Counted from the first letter of the stretch, positions 9,280 through 17,373 are shown. The stretch: DNA of 64,000 nt from Streptomyces bungoensis (GCF_001514215.1 NZ_KQ948869.1:111440-175439); one strand, 5' to 3'. The notes: generated by a model from the sequence alone, not told the origin. Made by a program: numbers and translations.

Positions 9280-9316
9280 TTGCTCCCACTAATCGAACGA
9301 ACTAGTCTGTTTGATT
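9280..9316 (+). promoter_or_regulatory. TetR promoter and overlapping palindromic operator
   Basis: A sigma70-like promoter reads TTGCTC (9280-9285), a 17-bp spacer and TAGTCT (9303-9308). An inverted repeat, AATCGAAC (9291-9298) and GTTTGATT (9309-9316), spans the -10 region with one mismatch. This is the expected position for autorepression by the TetR protein that starts 15 bp downstream. Confidence 0.65.
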
Positions 9317-9330
9317 AAGGAGGTGCGGTG

Positions 9331-9903
9331 ATGGCGACGCGGATCAGGAAGACCAAGTCCGAGGAGAGGATCCTCGGCGCGGCGGCGGAGCTGTTCTACG
9401 CGAACGGGCTGCGTGGAGTCGGCATCGATCAGGTGATCGCGGCGTCGGGCGTCGCGAAGTCGACCCTGTACGTGCACTTCCGCACCAAGGAGGAGCTGGT
9501 CGCCGCGTACCTGCGCAGGACCGACGACTCCTGGACGGCACAGCTGCAGGACGCCGCCGCCCGTACCGGCGACGACCCCCGTGAACAGCTCGTCGGCCTG
9601 TTCGACGCGCTGACGGACGCCTTCGACCGGCACGGCTTCTTCGGCTGCCCGTTCGTCAGCGCGGCCGTCGAAGCCGACCTGGACTCCGAGGCCCGGGCCG
9701 TCACCGTGCAGCACACCCGGCGCCGCCACGCCTGGCTGACCGAGCTGAGCGAGCGGGCCGGAGCCACCGCCCCGGACGCACTTGCCCGGCACATCGGACT
9801 CCTGATCGACGGAGCCCTGACCTCGGGACGCCTGCTCCAGGACCGCGCCGTCGTCGAGGAGGCGAAGTCCGCGGCACGCCTGCTCGTGACCGCCCACACC
9901 TGA
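9331..9903 (+). CDS. TetR-family transcriptional regulator
   Basis: A 190-residue repressor. The N-terminal helix-turn-helix covers residues 10-55 (ILGAAAELFYANGLRG, then STLYVHFRTKEEL), typical of TetR. The C-terminal region has the CPF and aromatic motifs seen in regulators of reductase genes. ATG 9331 is preferred over GTG 9328 because AAGGAGG lies 7 bp before it. A palindrome overlaps its promoter. The quinone-oxidoreductase-like gene follows 66 bp downstream on the same strand and is the likely co-regulated target. Confidence 0.88.
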   Translation: MATRIRKTKSEERILGAAAELFYANGLRGVGIDQVIAASGVAKSTLYVHFRTKEELVAAYLRRTDDSWTAQLQDAAARTGDDPREQLVGLFDALTDAFDRHGFFGCPFVSAAVEADLDSEARAVTVQHTRRRHAWLTELSERAGATAPDALARHIGLLIDGALTSGRLLQDRAVVEEAKSAARLLVTAHT

Positions 9904-9969
9904 CCGCACCCGGTGCGGCGCCGCGCCGGTCCGCTCCCACCCCAGCACGACAGGAAAAGAGGCGCAGTC

Positions 9970-10953
9970 ATGCGCGCAGTGGTCCTCCACGAGTTCGGCA
10001 CCCCGCTGGTCCTCGGCGAGATCGACGTACCCACCCCCGGCCCGGGCCAGGTACTGGTCAAGGTCGGCGCCAGCGGCGTCAACCCGCTGGACACCAAGAT
10101 CCGGGCCGGCAAGGCCGCCCACGCCCGGCGCACGCTGCCGGCCGTCCTCGGCCTGGACCTGGCCGGCGTGGTCGAGGAGGTCGGTCCTGATGTCCACGGC
10201 TTCGCGCCCGGCGACGAGGTCTTCGGCATGACCGGCGGCGTCGGCGACGTGCAGGGCTCCCTCGCCGAGTACGCGGCCGTCGACGCCCGTCTACTGGCCG
10301 GCAAGCCGGCCGCCCTCACCCTCCGGGAGGCCGCCGCCCTGCCGCTCGTCTTCATCACGGCCTGGGAGGGCCTGGTCGACCGGGCGCAGGTCCGCGCGGG
10401 GCAGAAGGTCCTCGTCCACGGCGGGGCCGGCGGCATCGGCCATGTGGCCGTCCAGATCGCCCGAGCCCGCGGTGCCGAGGTCTTCGCCACCGCCTCGCCC
10501 GCGCGACACGAGGTCGTCGAGCGACTGGGAGCCACCCCGATCGACTACACCGCCTCCTCCGTCGAGGAGTACGTCGCCGAGTACACCGGCGGTGAGGGCT
10601 TCGACGTCGTCTTCGACACCGTCGGCGGTTCCGTGCTCGACGCCTCCTTCACGGCGGTGCGCACCTACACGGGCCACGTCGTCAGCGCCCTGGGCTGGGG
10701 GACCCACAGCATCGCCCCGCTGTCCTTCCGCGGGGCGACCTACTCCGGCGTCTTCACCCTGCTGCCCCTGCTGACCGGGCGCGGTCGGGAGCACCACGGC
10801 GAGATCATGCGCGAAGCGGCCGCCCTCGCCGACGCCGGGGCACTCAGGCCACTGCTCGACCCGCGGCACTTCACGCTCGCCGACGTCGCCGAGGCCCACG
10901 CGGCCGTGGAGAGCGGCACCGCGCAGGGCAAGATCGTGGTCGACGTCGGCTGA
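9970..10953 (+). CDS. Quinone oxidoreductase-like MDR enzyme
   Basis: A 327-residue medium-chain dehydrogenase/reductase of the zinc-free quinone oxidoreductase type. It has the GroES-like fold at the N-terminus (VLHEFGTPLVLGEI) and an NADPH-binding Rossmann motif GGAGGIGHVAVQIARARGA. No catalytic-zinc cysteine cluster is visible. It would use NADPH to reduce a quinone or an activated alkene. It follows tetR in the same orientation. A CCGCACC-GGTGCGG hairpin in the gap (9904-9918) could attenuate read-through. Confidence 0.85.
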   Translation: MRAVVLHEFGTPLVLGEIDVPTPGPGQVLVKVGASGVNPLDTKIRAGKAAHARRTLPAVLGLDLAGVVEEVGPDVHGFAPGDEVFGMTGGVGDVQGSLAEYAAVDARLLAGKPAALTLREAAALPLVFITAWEGLVDRAQVRAGQKVLVHGGAGGIGHVAVQIARARGAEVFATASPARHEVVERLGATPIDYTASSVEEYVAEYTGGEGFDVVFDTVGGSVLDASFTAVRTYTGHVVSALGWGTHSIAPLSFRGATYSGVFTLLPLLTGRGREHHGEIMREAAALADAGALRPLLDPRHFTLADVAEAHAAVESGTAQGKIVVDVG

Positions 10954-10966
10954 CCGTGCAGCGCGA

Positions 10967-11795
10967 ATGAGCGGCGGCGACGCACGGGGCTTTCGTCAAC
11001 CCCGCCGACGGACCGCACAGCCGGCGTCTCGCGTGGCTGGCGTCCGACGCCGACTCCTCCATTCCTGTCGGGACGCCCTTTCTACGGCTGTCCACCGATC
11101 CTGGACAAGAGCATCTGGCCGAACTGACCCTCCATGTCCATCCCGGGGAGCGGCGCAAGAGCGTCGGTTCCCGGCTCCTCGACGCGGCCGTGGCCACGGC
11201 CCGGGACAATGTCCGACGCTGCGTCGTCGCGCAGGCCGAGGCCGGATCGCCCGGCGACCACTTTCTGTCGGCGCGCGGCTTCCGCAAGGTCCTCACCCTG
11301 AGGTTCGCCCGCTTGCCCCTGGCCGAAGTGGACACCGCCGCCCTCGACGAGATCATCGAGCATCCGCATACCGGCTACCGGCTGATGTCGTGGCAGGGAA
11401 CCGTCCCCGACTGCCTTGCCCAGACGTTCGCCGCCTCCCGTCGTGCCACGGACGACATGCCCATGGACGCTACCGACCACGGCACCTTGACCTGGGACGT
11501 GGACCGCGTCAAGGCCGCGGCGAAGGCCGTCGAACAGCGCGGCGACCGGCTGCACACCGACGTCGCCGTCGACGTCTCCAACGGCTCGATCGCAGGGTTC
11601 ACCGAACTCGTCATCCCCGGCGACGGCACCGGTGACGGCCGGCACTACGGCACCGGTGTGCTGCCCGAGCACCGGGGACACGGCCTCGGCCGATGGATGA
11701 AGGCCGAGTCGATCCGAGAGGCCCGAGCGCTTCATCCGGACCTGGGTGGCCTTCTGACCGACATCGCCGTCTTCCCTGTTGGATTGGCGTGTTGA
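10967..11795 (+). pseudogene. Tandem GNAT acetyltransferase, truncated at both ends
   Basis: Frame 3 from about 10971 encodes two GNAT-like halves: HVHPGERRKSVGSRLLDAA for the first acetyl-CoA site and LPEHRGHGLGRWMKAES for the second. No usable start exists in that frame because TGA lies at 10968. ATG 10967 is in another frame and would need a shift. At the far end the coding sequence breaks off after LLTDIA, where the family continues for about 40 more residues, and runs into unrelated sequence ending at TGA 11793. The 3' break abuts a transposon relic, so insertion probably destroyed the gene. Confidence 0.75.
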
Positions 11796-11819
11796 AGCGG
11801 ATCGAGCAGGGGGTGGATA

Positions 11820-12498
11820 AGTGCTGGGTTGGCGTACGTTCTGGGTGCCAACAGATCGCCAAGTGGCGTTGGACCGGGTGCCCGTTCTGGCCGGGTGGGA
11901 GGACCTGGCCGTACGTGACGATCGCGTTGGGATTCATCCTGGGATCCGATTCTTCTTTCTCCGGACTACCGGATCGACGAGGTACTGAGCCGGTATCTGT
12001 GCCGGTCATCGTTCGCCCGTCTCGCGCAGGAGACGAAGCGCAACTACACGGACGACTACTGCCTGTTCTTGGGCATCTCCGGCCCGGCCGCGCGCCGCGC
12101 GATCCACGCCGCGGCGCAGGCACCGGCCTTCGCCGGCTCCATCCGCACCCACCGCCAGGCCCGCGACATCCTCGGCAACCCCGCCCTGACCGTCTACGAC
12201 AACCCGCGCTCCTTGCTGATGTGCGTCTACAACCGGGATCGGGCCCTGTGCCACCGTCTGGACGCCGACGACGCGCTGCGGCTGGACCGCTGCCGGCCGT
12301 CGGTGCGCGAACGACGCGCGCACCGACCATCATGCCGCCCAGCTCCTTCAGCACGCCCAGGCCCTGGAGAAGCAGGCCGCCTCCGAGACGGTTCCCGGCC
12401 CCCTCGCTGACCGCCTCGCCCGCCGCGCTGCCCTGCTGCGCACGCTGGCCGACCGCCACGAACACGACCGCATCCACCCGCAGGAGCCGACCTCATGA
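11820..12498 (+). pseudogene. Tyrosine recombinase relic (Tn554-type transposon)
   Basis: Pieces of a site-specific recombinase lie in different frames. The N-terminal part has VPVLAGWEDLAVRDD, then after a frameshift PDYRIDEVLSRYL and SSFARLAQETKRNY, a SAM-like core-binding domain. At about 12067 this joins directly to a C-terminal part (TRQARDILGNPALTVYDNP-like, MCVYNRDRALCH), so the catalytic middle is deleted. Another frameshift near 12300 is needed to read the tail (CANDARTDHHAAQLLQ). Intact relatives are about 1.9-2.2 kb; here 0.68 kb remains. The family assignment is from memory of motifs. Confidence 0.65.
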
Positions 12499-12940
12499 GC
12501 CCAGCCCTGGACGAACGCGACCGCACTTGCGCGGCGATGGACCGCATCCTGGACGGCCGCCCCGAGCACTCCAACGGCGCCCTGACCATCGTCGCCCTCG
12601 CACGTGAAGCCGGTGTCCCCGCAACGCGCTCACCCAGCGCCGCCCAGACCTGAAGAACGAGTTCTATGACAAAGTCCGTGCCCGCGGGCAGATCCCGGAC
12701 AGCGAGAAGCGGCTGCGCAGGCAGGTCCGGCGGCTGAAGGAATTGAGGGCCGCGGATACCGAAGAGATCGCCGGGATGAAAGCCGACGTGGAAGCGCTAA
12801 TCGGTGCCCTCCACCAGTCCACAGTGGAGAACCGGGGACTGAGGCGGCAGTTGGCCGACGGTACCGGCGTGGTCCGGGTACGGCCCGCTCAACCCCGTAC
12901 CAGGGACACCGCCCACCCCGCGTCGCCCGATCTCAAGTGA
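12495..12940 (+). pseudogene. Frameshifted transposon helper protein (TnpC/DUF6262-like)
   Basis: The start ATG overlaps the stop of the recombinase relic (ATGA). The first 42 codons read MSPALDERDRTCAAMDRILD and contain an HTH-like stretch (LTIVALAREAGVP). One base is missing near 12620, after which another frame continues the product: RNALTQRRPDLKNEFYDK, then a coiled coil (SEKRLRRQVRRLKELRA). The repaired protein would be about 148 residues. In Tn554-type elements a small coiled-coil protein follows two tyrosine recombinases, which fits this position. Confidence 0.65.
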
Positions 12941-13040
12941 TCACCCGCTGACGTGGCAGCGTCACTGATCCCGCTCCGCAGGAAATCGACACACCCGTGG
13001 CAGAAGGCGGACACCCGACCCGAGACATACGATGAGATAT

Positions 13041-13095
13041 ACGCGAAAAATCTTTCGCGTAAGTATTGACGTGAATTTCGGGTGGCGGGGACGCT
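13041..13095 (+). promoter_or_regulatory. Palindromic operator and promoter of stress-like gene 1
   Basis: ACGCGAAAAATCTTTCGCGT (13041-13060) is a perfect 8-bp inverted repeat with a 4-bp spacer. Six bases later come TTGACG (13066-13071), an 18-bp spacer and GACGCT (13090-13095), with the ATG 43 bp further on. The same arrangement recurs upstream of the second stress-like gene. The winged-helix regulator between the two genes is the likely ligand. Confidence 0.65.
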
Positions 13096-13137
13096 GGAAG
13101 TGCCCCTCCTTCCGTCCTCCCGGAAAGCGCGACCGTC

Positions 13138-13659
13138 ATGGATACCTTCCGCTCGAACTCCTCGCCCGCCCCGGGTGCCGCCTCCTCGGTCGCCCGCCGG
13201 CGGTTCCCGGTGGCCGCAGTGCTCGCCGACCGTCTGGATGACACCGCCGTGGTGGACGTGGCCGTCCGGCTCGCGTCCGCGCGCGGCGCACCGCTGCTGC
13301 TGATCGCAGTCATGCCTGCGCCGCCGCCCAGGGCCGGGGCCGTGTGCCCGGACTCGGCGGCGGCCCGCGCGGTGCTGGGGCGGGCCCTGCCGCGCCTGGC
13401 GCGCGCGGGGATCGCCCACCGGTCGGCCGTCTACCACCGCCCTGCCGTTCGCGGGGGCGGGCGGCTGCACGCGGCGAAGGCCCTGCTGGACACGGCGGTC
13501 CTGCACGGCTGCTCGCTGCTGGTGGTCTCGCGCAGCGGGCCGACGGGCCTGGATGCGTGCACGGTGATGGAGGCCGCCGTCATCCGCGGCGGCCCGTTCG
13601 TCCACGCGGCTTCGCCGGTGCCGTGGGCGGCGCTGGCCGTGCCCTGCCCCGGCCGCTGA
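13138..13659 (+). CDS. Universal-stress-like protein 1
   Basis: A 173-residue protein paralogous to the gene at 14256. Shared blocks are DDTAVVDVAVRLASARGAPLLLIAV (the beta1-alpha1-beta2 of a UspA-like fold), RALPRLARAGIAH, and LVVSRSGPTGLDACTVMEAAVIRGGPFV. The G-x2-G-x9-G ATP motif of classical UspA is not clear, so nucleotide binding is uncertain. No membrane segment is present. It is followed by a strong bidirectional terminator and faces the HTH regulator. Shared operators imply the two paralogues are controlled together. Confidence 0.65.
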   Translation: MDTFRSNSSPAPGAASSVARRRFPVAAVLADRLDDTAVVDVAVRLASARGAPLLLIAVMPAPPPRAGAVCPDSAAARAVLGRALPRLARAGIAHRSAVYHRPAVRGGGRLHAAKALLDTAVLHGCSLLVVSRSGPTGLDACTVMEAAVIRGGPFVHAASPVPWAALAVPCPGR

Positions 13660-13676
13660 GGCTCGGGCAAAGGATC

Positions 13677-13713
13677 GGTCCCGGCCGCCCCACTGGAGAG
13701 GGCGGCCGGGACC
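13677..13713. terminator. Bidirectional terminator hairpin
   Basis: GGTCCCGGCCGCCC (13677-13690) and GGGCGGCCGGGACC (13700-13713) form a perfect 14-bp stem with a 9-nt loop. It lies between the convergent stress-like gene and the HTH regulator gene. Confidence 0.85.
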
Positions 13714-13757
13714 GGCTGCTGCACACCGGAGCGCCGCCACGTCCAGGCGCGTGCCGG

Positions 13758-14096
13758 TTACGAGGCGGCGCGTTCGCGGTCGTCGGCGGGGGTGTCCTCG
13801 CGGTGCAGGAAGGTGGCCAGGAGGTCGCCGACGGGGTGGCCTGCCTCGCTGGGATGGCGCAGGGCGACGGTGGGATCGATGGTGTAGCGGTTGCGGCGCC
13901 CGACGCGGGTCCGGGTGAGGTATCCGGCCGCTTCGAGGTCGGCGACGATGAGCTGGACGGCGCGTTCGGTGATGCCGATGGCGTCGGCGACGTCGCGTCC
14001 GCGCGCTTCGGGGTCGCGGGCGAGGGTGATCAGGACCCGGGCGTGGTTGGTCAGGAAGGTCCACTGGTCGCCGCGCGGGCTGGAGGGCTGGCTCAT
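13758..14096 (-). CDS. Winged-helix (MarR/ArsR-like) transcriptional regulator
   Basis: A 112-residue DNA-binding protein. It has a winged helix: WTFLTNHARVLITLARDPE, RDVADAIGITERAVQLIVADL, then the wing YLTRTRVGRRNRYTI. The sequence resembles stand-alone helix-turn-helix repressors that sense small ligands. ATG 14096 has GAAGG at good spacing; ATGs at 14105 and 14108 are alternatives. It is transcribed away from the stress-like gene 2 through the region holding two TTTCGCG palindromes, so it probably represses that gene, itself, and gene 1. Confidence 0.8.
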   Translation of the reverse strand: MSQPSSPRGDQWTFLTNHARVLITLARDPEARGRDVADAIGITERAVQLIVADLEAAGYLTRTRVGRRNRYTIDPTVALRHPSEAGHPVGDLLATFLHREDTPADDRERAAS

Positions 14097-14137
14097 GGCC
14101 TTCATCATACGAACCCGGCTTCGCATAACCAACATCA

Positions 14138-14208
14138 TTTCGCGAAAAATAATTGGCGAAAAAGTTTTCGCGTAATATCTGACGGGAATCAAAGGGTCAG
14201 GTGACGCT
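14138..14208 (+). promoter_or_regulatory. Double palindromic operator and promoter of stress-like gene 2
   Basis: Two palindromes lie between the regulator and stress-like gene 2: TTTCGCGAAA (14138-14147) and GCGAAAAAGTTTTCGC (14156-14171, 7-bp arms). Then come CTGACG (14179-14184), an 18-bp spacer and GACGCT (14203-14208). Order, sequence and spacing match the region 5' of stress-like gene 1. Confidence 0.7.
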
Positions 14209-14255
14209 GGACACACCCCCATAACCCTCCACGACCCTGCTGAAAGGGGGTCACG

Positions 14256-14876
14256 ATGTCCTCCCAGACCTCCGCCCCGCCCCTGACACGCCCCGCGGAC
14301 ACCGGATCTCCGGTGCTGCCGCTGTCCCTGCCGCACTCGGTCACCGCGCTGGTGACCAACCGCCCCGACGACCTGGCTGTGGTCGATGCGGCCGTACGGC
14401 TGGCCGCACCGCGCAAGGCACCGGTGCTGCTGGTCGCCGTCCTGCCCGCGCCGTCGAAGATCCCGGAGCGTGCCCGCGCGGACGCGCAGGCGGCCCGGGT
14501 GTTCCTGGCCCGCGTGCTGCCCCGGCTGCGTGCTGCCGGGGTCGGCTACATCCCCGTCGCCCACCGCGCCCCGGCCGACGGCGGCGGACAGATGCGGCTG
14601 CGGGCCGCAGGCGGGGTCCTCGCCTTGGCCGCTCGCCATCACTCTCCGCTGGTGGTGGCCTCCATCCGGGGACCGGCCGGCCTGGACGCACACAGCCTGA
14701 TCGAAGCTTCCGCCGTACGCGGCGGGCCCTTCGTCTACGCCGTCACCCCCACCCGCTGGACGGTCTCCGTCGCCAGCGCCGGCCTGGGGCCGGCCGACCT
14801 GTCCCCGGCCGGGGTGCGCAACGTATGGACGCTCGCCCAGCGCCGCCGGCCCGCCCCCCGCCCCGGGCAGGCGTGA
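14256..14876 (+). CDS. Universal-stress-like protein 2
   Basis: A 206-residue paralogue of the gene at 13138, with matching blocks (DDLAVVDAAVRLAAPRKAPVLLVAV, RVLPRLRAAGVGY, GPAGLDAHSLIEASAVRGGPFV) and a longer C-terminal tail. ATG 14256 follows AAGGGGGT. Its stop overlaps the start of a small membrane peptide gene (TGATG), and TerC follows, so these three are probably one operon. The direct role is unknown. Context with TerC points to metal or oxidative stress, which is inference. Confidence 0.65.
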   Translation: MSSQTSAPPLTRPADTGSPVLPLSLPHSVTALVTNRPDDLAVVDAAVRLAAPRKAPVLLVAVLPAPSKIPERARADAQAARVFLARVLPRLRAAGVGYIPVAHRAPADGGGQMRLRAAGGVLALAARHHSPLVVASIRGPAGLDAHSLIEASAVRGGPFVYAVTPTRWTVSVASAGLGPADLSPAGVRNVWTLAQRRRPAPRPGQA

Positions 14877-15010
14877 TGAACGGCCTGCACACGCTCGCAC
14901 CGTGGTGGCTGCCGGCGCTGGTGGACCTGGTCGTCGGCGGCCTGTGCGTCGCACTCGCCCTCCGCCCCGCCGCACCGCCGTGCGGCGACCCGCCTGAACC
15001 GGGGAGGTGA
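14876..15010 (+). CDS. Small single-span membrane peptide
   Basis: A 44-residue product (MNGLHTLAPWWLPALVDLVV, then GGLCVALAL and a short polar tail) with one hydrophobic segment. The ATG overlaps the stop of the upstream gene as TGATG, so it is translationally coupled. C-ending codons agree with neighbours. It may assist TerC, encoded 108 bp downstream. No family is recognised, and it is short enough to be missed by routine annotation. Confidence 0.5.
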   Translation: MNGLHTLAPWWLPALVDLVVGGLCVALALRPAAPPCGDPPEPGR

Positions 15011-15118
15011 ACGCCTGTGCGAACTGAATCAGCGCCCGGGCCCGGCAGCCCTCCGTAAGCCGCCAGGCCCGGGGCACCATCCTTTCCTTCACACCCAGCC
15101 CGAGGAAGCCGATCCACC

Positions 15119-16132
15119 ATGAATGAACTGTCGTTCGCCGTCCCGCTGTGGGTGTGGGCCGCGGTCACGCTCGGCATCGGCGTCATGCTCGCCGTCGACC
15201 TGATCGCCCACCGCGACAACCACGTGATTGGCTTCCGCGAGGCCGCCCTGTGGAGCGGTCTGTGGATCGCCATCGGCCTCGGCTTCGGCCTCATCCTCTT
15301 CGCCTGGCAGGGCGGCGAGGCGTCCTCCACCTACTACGCCGGCTACCTGATCGAGAAGGCCCTCTCGATCGACAACGTCTTCGTGTTCGCGCTGGTCTTT
15401 TCGTTCTTCGCCGTCCCCGACGCCTACCAGCACAAGGTGCTGTTCTGGGGTGTGATCGGGGCGCTGGCGGCCCGGCTGGTGTTCATCTTCATCGGCGCCG
15501 AGCTGCTGCAGGTGTTCTTCTGGACCGCCTACCTCTTCGGCGCGTTCTTGATCTGGACCGGCTGGAAGATGGCCCTCTCCAAGGACGAAGAGGTCCACCC
15601 CGACCGCAACCCGGTCGTCCGCCTGGTCAAGAAACTCATCCCCACCGACCCGCGCTTCCACGGCGGCAAGTTCTTCATCCGCGTGCATGGCAAACGCATC
15701 GCCACCCTGCTGTTCGTGGTGCTGGTCGCCGTCGAGGCCACCGACCTGATCTTCGCCGTCGACTCCGTCGCCGCCGTCCTGGCCATCACCACCAACACCT
15801 TCATCGTCTGGACCGCCAACGCCTTCGCCATCCTCGGCCTGCGCAGCCTGTACTTCTGCCTCGCCGGACTCCTGCGCCGCTTCCAGTACCTGCACTACGG
15901 GCTCGCGGTCCTGCTCGCCTTCGCCGGCGTCAAGCTCATCCTGTCCGAAACCCCCGTCGGCAAGCTGCCCATCCCCCTCACCCTCGGTGTCATCGTCGTC
16001 ACCATCACCGTCTCCATCGCCTGGTCCCTGATCGCCACCCGCGGCGGAGGCAATGACAGCGACGAGGCGAGGCACGAGGCGGACGACGTGACCGGCACCA
16101 GCCCGCACCATCAGGAAGGACGACCGTCATGA
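15119..16132 (+). CDS. TerC-family integral membrane protein
   Basis: A 337-residue polytopic protein of the TerC family, with about nine membrane helices. Signature stretches include EKALSIDNVFVFALVF and VEATDLIFAVDSVAAVLAIT, whose acidic residues lie in membrane helices and are thought to bind a cation. The family is linked to tellurite resistance and, in other bacteria, to manganese export or metalation of secreted enzymes. Its last codons overlap the next start (ATGA at 16129), so the downstream protein is coupled. It belongs to the stress-like island with shared operators upstream. Confidence 0.88.
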   Translation: MNELSFAVPLWVWAAVTLGIGVMLAVDLIAHRDNHVIGFREAALWSGLWIAIGLGFGLILFAWQGGEASSTYYAGYLIEKALSIDNVFVFALVFSFFAVPDAYQHKVLFWGVIGALAARLVFIFIGAELLQVFFWTAYLFGAFLIWTGWKMALSKDEEVHPDRNPVVRLVKKLIPTDPRFHGGKFFIRVHGKRIATLLFVVLVAVEATDLIFAVDSVAAVLAITTNTFIVWTANAFAILGLRSLYFCLAGLLRRFQYLHYGLAVLLAFAGVKLILSETPVGKLPIPLTLGVIVVTITVSIAWSLIATRGGGNDSDEARHEADDVTGTSPHHQEGRPS

Positions 16133-16184
16133 CCACCCTCAGCCCCAGCCGCCGCAACCCACCCGCCGCACCCTGCAGCAGGGC

Positions 16185-16829
16185 GTGCACGCCTACACCG
16201 TCACCGGCCGGCCGTCCGCAGGTGGCGTCCTGGCCGTCCTCACAGGCGCCCGCGCCGACGCGGACGTGGCCGCCTGCGCAGGCCAGCTGGCAGCCCGCAC
16301 CGGCCGCAAGATCACCGCCGCGGTCGCCTTCCGCTCCACCGGCTTCAGCATCAACGCCCTGCTCCACCTCGCCCGCAACTGCCGCCTGACCCACCAGGCC
16401 GACGCCGTCCTCGCCCTCCACGCCGACGCTCTGATCGCCGCCGGCCACTACCGCAGCACCATCGCCGTGCTCCCGGCCCGCACCAACCCCTACCACCGCC
16501 TGCCCACCCGTACCAGCAAACGGCTCGCCCACCGCACCGGATCCGCCACCGTGATCACCTCTGTGCTCCTGCACCCGCCGGGCCAGCGCTTCACCCCCGA
16601 CACAGCAGCCACCGCGGCCCGCACCGCCGACCCGCCCGCACCCTCCAGCCTCGTTGAACAGCGCGAACGCGGTGCGCACCAGGCGCGCCATGTGACCCGC
16701 CGGCAGGCCGGGCCCGGAGCCCCATTCGCCTCTCCGGTTGAACCGGCCGCCGGTAGAAAGAGGGCCACGGGACGTCAATTGCCTCGAAGTCCCGGGGCCC
16801 TCACCCGTCTCCGTCGTCGTCGGCATTGA
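16185..16829 (+). CDS. TerC-coupled protein of unknown function, probable 5' frameshift
   Basis: The main frame encodes 214 residues from GTG 16185 (HAYTVTGRPSAGGVLAVLTG). It has no membrane segment, and the C-terminus is Arg-rich. There is no ribosome binding site before 16185. A good one (AGGAAGGA) precedes ATG 16129, which overlaps the terC stop but lies in another frame. The main frame is open upstream too (TRRTLQQG). So the gene most likely begins at 16129 and has lost or gained one base before about 16160. It could be a sequencing error or early decay. Confidence 0.55.
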   Translation: MHAYTVTGRPSAGGVLAVLTGARADADVAACAGQLAARTGRKITAAVAFRSTGFSINALLHLARNCRLTHQADAVLALHADALIAAGHYRSTIAVLPARTNPYHRLPTRTSKRLAHRTGSATVITSVLLHPPGQRFTPDTAATAARTADPPAPSSLVEQRERGAHQARHVTRRQAGPGAPFASPVEPAAGRKRATGRQLPRSPGALTRLRRRRH

Positions 16830-16845
16830 CGTCGATGACGGAGAC
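16807..16845 (+). terminator. Hairpin at the end of the TerC operon
   Basis: GTCTCCGTC (16807-16815) and GACGGAGAC (16837-16845) form a 9-bp stem that extends with one mismatch. It overlaps the stop codon of the last gene of the island. Confidence 0.55.
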
Positions 16846-17190
16846 GTCCGGATCACGAGTCTGGCAAGAGCTACGGCCATTGGTTCGCTCGCCACCAACT
16901 GGGTTGTGCCCTCCGTACGGGGATTCGTCAGCCCATGCACGGCCCGACATCTAGCCATGAAGATGCAACGGCACCTGGGCCCCAGCGTGGCCTCGGCTCA
17001 ACCTGCTGAACTTGACAGAGAAGCCGACAGCAACACGCACATGACACAGATCAACGACAGTCTCGGCCACACGCCCACGCACACGCACACGACACCGCAG
17101 CACCAGCTGGATCTCTGGCGGCGAACGAACGGGCCGGACGTAGGCAGTGCCTCGTCCGGCCCGTCAACGCTTTCGCTCCGTGCTCTGAGG
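16846..17190. other. Intergenic region, no gene seen
   Basis: About 345 bp with lower coding character and a short CACACG-rich stretch near 17079-17095. Short open frames here have no ribosome binding site. It separates the TerC island from the tRNA-like sequence. Confidence 0.45.
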
Positions 17191-17266
17191 GGCGGGGCGG
17201 CCGGATTCGAACCGACGTCCTCCGAGATGATGTCGCGGCGCACTACCTCTGTGCTACGACCCCGCC
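17191..17266 (-). tRNA. Degenerate tRNA-like sequence, isotype uncertain
   Basis: Reading the minus strand, GGCGGGG pairs with CCCCGCC over 76 nt. A D-arm (GCAC/GTGC with GG in the loop), a T-arm (GTCGG, TTCGAAT, CCGGC) and a variable region are present. The anticodon arm is imperfect: CCGCG/CTCGG has one mismatch and the loop ACATCAT lacks U33. Linker lengths next to the acceptor stem are off by a few bases. It could be a rare functional tRNA or a pseudo-tRNA. An anticodon of ATC or CAT cannot be decided by eye. Confidence 0.5.
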
Positions 17267-17348
17267 TTGCCGGTGATCCTATCGCCGTCCAAGGTGATCC
17301 ACAGGGGATGAACGGAAACCGCCGCGGCCGGTTGTGCCGGGCGTGTAC

Positions 17349-17373
17349 GGGCCGTACCGCACTGGTACGGCCC
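17349..17373 (-). terminator. Terminator hairpin downstream of ligA
   Basis: GGGCCGTACC (17349-17358) and GGTACGGCCC (17364-17373) form a perfect 10-bp stem with a 5-nt loop. It lies 22 bp beyond the ligA stop codon. Confidence 0.75.

Noticed and set aside
9904..9918. CCGCACC/GGTGCGG palindrome between tetR and the reductase as a second operator
   Set aside because: The sequence is unlike the tetR promoter palindrome. With a 1-nt centre it fits a small hairpin better, so I mention it only in the reductase entry.
17079..17095. Short CACACG-rich stretch, possible repeat array
   Set aside because: It is too short and irregular for a CRISPR or functional satellite; no spacer structure exists.
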